Shown here: positions 5,423-6,862 of the stretch, piece after piece | Layout: every line of letters begins with the position of its first letter | How positions within the stretch are numbered: the first letter of the stretch is position 1 | Assembly: GCA_964544115.1 (NCBI GenBank) | Contig: CAZJBP010000181.1 | Coordinates: 1 to 6,862, forward strand | Origin: CAZJBP01 sp964544115 | Lineage (GTDB): Bacteria > Verrucomicrobiota > Kiritimatiellia > UBA8416 > JADHWI01 | DNA length: 6,862 nucleotides | Direction of reading: 5' to 3' | The notes under the pieces: model-generated | The model's database searches: none | What the model was told of the DNA's origin: nothing | The model's input: only the letters and a program-made list of their open reading frames with translations | Translations under genes and position numbers: made by a program

Positions 5423-6742
5423 TCAGCCGCGAATCAGCGCCAGCAACTCGTCGCGCCTGCGCTCCATCTCCGCCCGGCTCTTCGCTTCCAGGTTGAGGCG
5501 CACCAGCGGCTCGGTGTTTGACATCCGCACGTTGAACCACCAGTCGGCATACTCCACGCTCACGCCGTCCAGCTCAAACAGCCGGCCATCGGTGTAGCGC
5601 GCACGGATGCGGTTGAGCACGGCGGCCGGATCAGCCACCGTGGAATTGATTTCGCCGCTGGCCGCATAACGGCAGATTGGTTTGACCAGCTCCGACAGGG
5701 GCTTGCCGGACCGGCTGACGATGTTGGCCACACACAGGGCGGCAAGGCTGGAGCTCTCGGTAAAGAAGTTGTCGCGGAAGTAGTAGTGCCCCGAGAGCTC
5801 GCCGGCGAAGATCGCGTTTGCCTCGCGCATCTGCTGCTTGATGAAGGCGTGGCCCACGCGGGACATCATCGGCGTGCCGCCGTTCTCGAGGATGACCTCC
5901 CTGACGGCCCAGCTGCTGCGCAGGTCGTAGAAGATCACGCCCTTCTCGGCGGCGAGCAGGTCCTGGGCCACCAGCGCGGTGATGATATCCATCGGAATGA
6001 TCCCGCCGAGCTCGTCGACGAAGCCGACGCGGTCGGCGTCCCCGTCGAAGGCGATGCCGAAGTCGTAGCCGCCCTTGCGCAGCATCGCCTGCAGGGGCTT
6101 CAGCGTGTCCAGGTGCAGCGGGTTGGCCTCGTGGTTCGGGAAGGTGCCGTCGAGCTCGCCGAACAGCGTGTCCATCTGCAGGACGCCCTCGAGCACCCGC
6201 GCCTCGTACACCCCCATCGCGTTGGCGAGGTCCGCCGCCACGCGGACCGGGCGGGCGAGGTGCGCATGCCGCCGGATGTGCGCGACATAGGCGTCCACGA
6301 TCTGGTGCTGCGAGACCGACCCGCGCTGCGCGGCCGCCGGGGCAAAGGCCTTCTGTGCGACGATGCGCTCGATGTCCAGAATGCCCGTGTCGCCGCTGAT
6401 CGGGAGGGCCTGCCGGCGCGAGAGCTTGAACCCGTTGTACTCGCCGGGATTGTGCGAGGCGGTGATCATGATGCCAGCGTCCGCCTGGAGCACGCCGTTC
6501 GCAAAATAGGACATTGGCGTCGAACACAGCTCAAGGTCGATCACGTCGCACCCCTGGGTCGTCAGCCCGCGCGCCAGGGCTTCAAACAGGGGCAGAGAAT
6601 GCGGCCGCATGTCGCGGCCCACCACCACCTTGCGGCACTTCAGAAACGTGGCGAAGGCCCGGCCGATGTCGTGCGCCATCGATTCCGTCAGCTCCGTGCC
6701 GTAGATTCCGCGAATGTCGTATGCCTTGAAGATGCCCGCCAT
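5423..6742 (-). CDS. Phosphomannomutase/phosphoglucomutase
   Basis: This alpha-D-phosphohexomutase (ManB/AlgC-type, COG1109-like) interconverts hexose-1- and hexose-6-phosphates through a phosphoserine and a hexose-1,6-bisphosphate intermediate. Its 439 aa are close to the family's usual 450-460. All four domain signatures are present: the phosphoserine loop TASHNP with Ser96 (94-99); the metal loop DGDADR (Asp233, Asp235, Asp237); the sugar-recognition loop GELSGH (314-319); and the phosphate-binding RMSNTEP (406-412). The N-terminal FKAYDIRGIYG (5-15) is also typical. The GE[LM]SGH loop fits dual mannose/glucose specificity, so I do not choose between manB and pgm. A perfect AGGAGG at 6749-6754 lies 6 nt before the ATG at 6742. 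It is first in a minus-strand unit with galactokinase. It could supply glucose-6-P from the Leloir product or mannose-1-P for GDP-mannose and surface polysaccharide. The long plus-strand frame over this region is a shadow. Confidence 0.95.
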   Translation of the reverse strand: MAGIFKAYDIRGIYGTELTESMAHDIGRAFATFLKCRKVVVGRDMRPHSLPLFEALARGLTTQGCDVIDLELCSTPMSYFANGVLQADAGIMITASHNPGEYNGFKLSRRQALPISGDTGILDIERIVAQKAFAPAAAQRGSVSQHQIVDAYVAHIRRHAHLARPVRVAADLANAMGVYEARVLEGVLQMDTLFGELDGTFPNHEANPLHLDTLKPLQAMLRKGGYDFGIAFDGDADRVGFVDELGGIIPMDIITALVAQDLLAAEKGVIFYDLRSSWAVREVILENGGTPMMSRVGHAFIKQQMREANAIFAGELSGHYYFRDNFFTESSSLAALCVANIVSRSGKPLSELVKPICRYAASGEINSTVADPAAVLNRIRARYTDGRLFELDGVSVEYADWWFNVRMSNTEPLVRLNLEAKSRAEMERRRDELLALIRG

Positions 6743-6772
6743 GCCCTGCCTCCTGTCTAAGCCGAGGCGCGA

Positions 6773-6800
6773 AGTCTAGCACCTTGCCCTCCGATGGCAA
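6773..6800 (-). promoter_or_regulatory. Promoter of the mutase-galactokinase unit
   Basis: On the minus strand TTGCCA (6795-6800) and TAGACT (6773-6778) are separated by 16 bp. The -35 matches 5 of 6 consensus positions and the -10 4 of 6. Start would fall near 6766, leaving a short leader of about 24 nt that includes the AGGAGG. A perfect 12-bp palindrome sits 6 bp upstream of the -35. Confidence 0.5.
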
Positions 6801-6806
6801 GCCCAG

Positions 6807-6818
6807 GGCCAATTGGCC
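6807..6818. promoter_or_regulatory. Perfect 12-bp palindrome, candidate operator
   Basis: GGCCAATTGGCC lies between the -35 boxes of the two back-to-back promoters, 6 bp from the leftward one and 1 bp from the rightward one. That is a natural place for a dimeric regulator to touch both. The core GCCAATTGGC recurs with one extra central base at 4118-4132. Confidence 0.45.
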
Positions 6819-6819
6819 G

Positions 6820-6848
6820 TTGACCGCTCCGGAGCGCCCCCCTATGAT
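6820..6848 (+). promoter_or_regulatory. Outward-facing divergent promoter
   Basis: TTGACC (6820-6825) and TATGAT (6843-6848) are exactly 17 bp apart, each matching consensus at 5 of 6 positions. It is the best sigma-70-type promoter in the window. It points rightward, starting near 6855, so the gene it serves lies beyond the window. Its spacer contains the palindrome CGCTCCGGAGCG, which suggests repressor control. Confidence 0.5.
6825..6836. promoter_or_regulatory. Perfect 12-bp palindrome in promoter spacer
   Basis: CGCTCCGGAGCG overlaps the last base of the rightward -35 and occupies most of the -35/-10 spacer. A protein bound here would block RNA polymerase. Its centre is 18 bp from that of GGCCAATTGGCC. 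The two sequences are unrelated, so they would be sites for different proteins, or one is chance. Confidence 0.4.
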
Positions 6849-6862
6849 TCCAGCACCCCAGA

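Noticed and set aside
4229..5521. 430-codon plus-strand frame opposite galactokinase
   Set aside because: The minus strand has every galactokinase signature. The plus frame shows only low-complexity Arg/His/Val composition.
5786..6760. 324-codon plus-strand frame opposite the mutase
   Set aside because: The minus strand carries the TASHNP, DGDADR, GELSGH and RMSNTEP motifs of the phosphohexomutase family, so this is a shadow.
1..6862. Search for CRISPR, transposase, phage, toxin-antitoxin or defence genes
   Set aside because: There are no regularly spaced repeats, terminal inverted repeats with a transposase, integrase motifs or nuclease/helicase motifs in any credible frame.

Overview
The window looks like ordinary chromosomal DNA from a GC-rich, Gram-negative-type bacterium. 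It holds a lipobox-type lipoprotein, small inner-membrane proteins and AGGAGG-like ribosome binding sites. A position in the PVC superphylum (Verrucomicrobiota / Kiritimatiellota side) is my best guess. It rests on recollection of similar proteins there: the zinc-finger protein with a CGLSG...GPPN block and the galactokinase with GNHTDYN. It is not proven by the window itself.

Layout. (1) 99-431, plus strand: a 110-aa two-helix membrane protein whose true start may lie nearer the window edge. (2) 432-1289: a gene-poor stretch with short inverted repeats, two weak small ORFs (659-811 and 817-1080) and, at its right end, a reasonable sigma-70-type promoter. (3) 1290-2618, plus strand: a two-gene unit of a 170-aa four-helix membrane protein and a 267-aa lipoprotein, 12 bp apart. 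(4) 2626-4095, minus strand: a 489-aa protein with an RG-rich tract, a canonical C2H2 zinc finger, a second Cys/His cluster and a probable C-terminal winged helix. It converges on the lipoprotein gene with 7 bp between the stops, under a GC-rich hairpin. (5) 4214-5380, minus strand: galactokinase. (6) 5423-6742, minus strand: phosphomannomutase/phosphoglucomutase. (7) 6743-6862: a compact, apparently divergent promoter region with two perfect 12-bp palindromes. Its rightward promoter fires out of the window.

How the genes fit together. The mutase and galactokinase are co-directional, 42 bp apart, and probably cotranscribed from the 6800/6773 promoter. Galactokinase makes galactose-1-phosphate, and the mutase interconverts hexose-1- and hexose-6-phosphates, so the pair covers the two ends of a Leloir-type route. 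The uridylyltransferase and epimerase are not in the window. The zinc-finger gene follows 118 bp later and may be read through or have its own start. A GCCAA/TTGGC inverted repeat occurs upstream of both the mutase and the zinc-finger gene, a candidate shared site. The 170-aa/lipoprotein pair has no assigned function beyond envelope location.

I see no CRISPR array, tRNA, rRNA, insertion sequence, phage module or recognisable defence system. The most unusual items are the bacterial C2H2 / RG-rich / winged-helix protein and the palindromic divergent promoter at the right edge.
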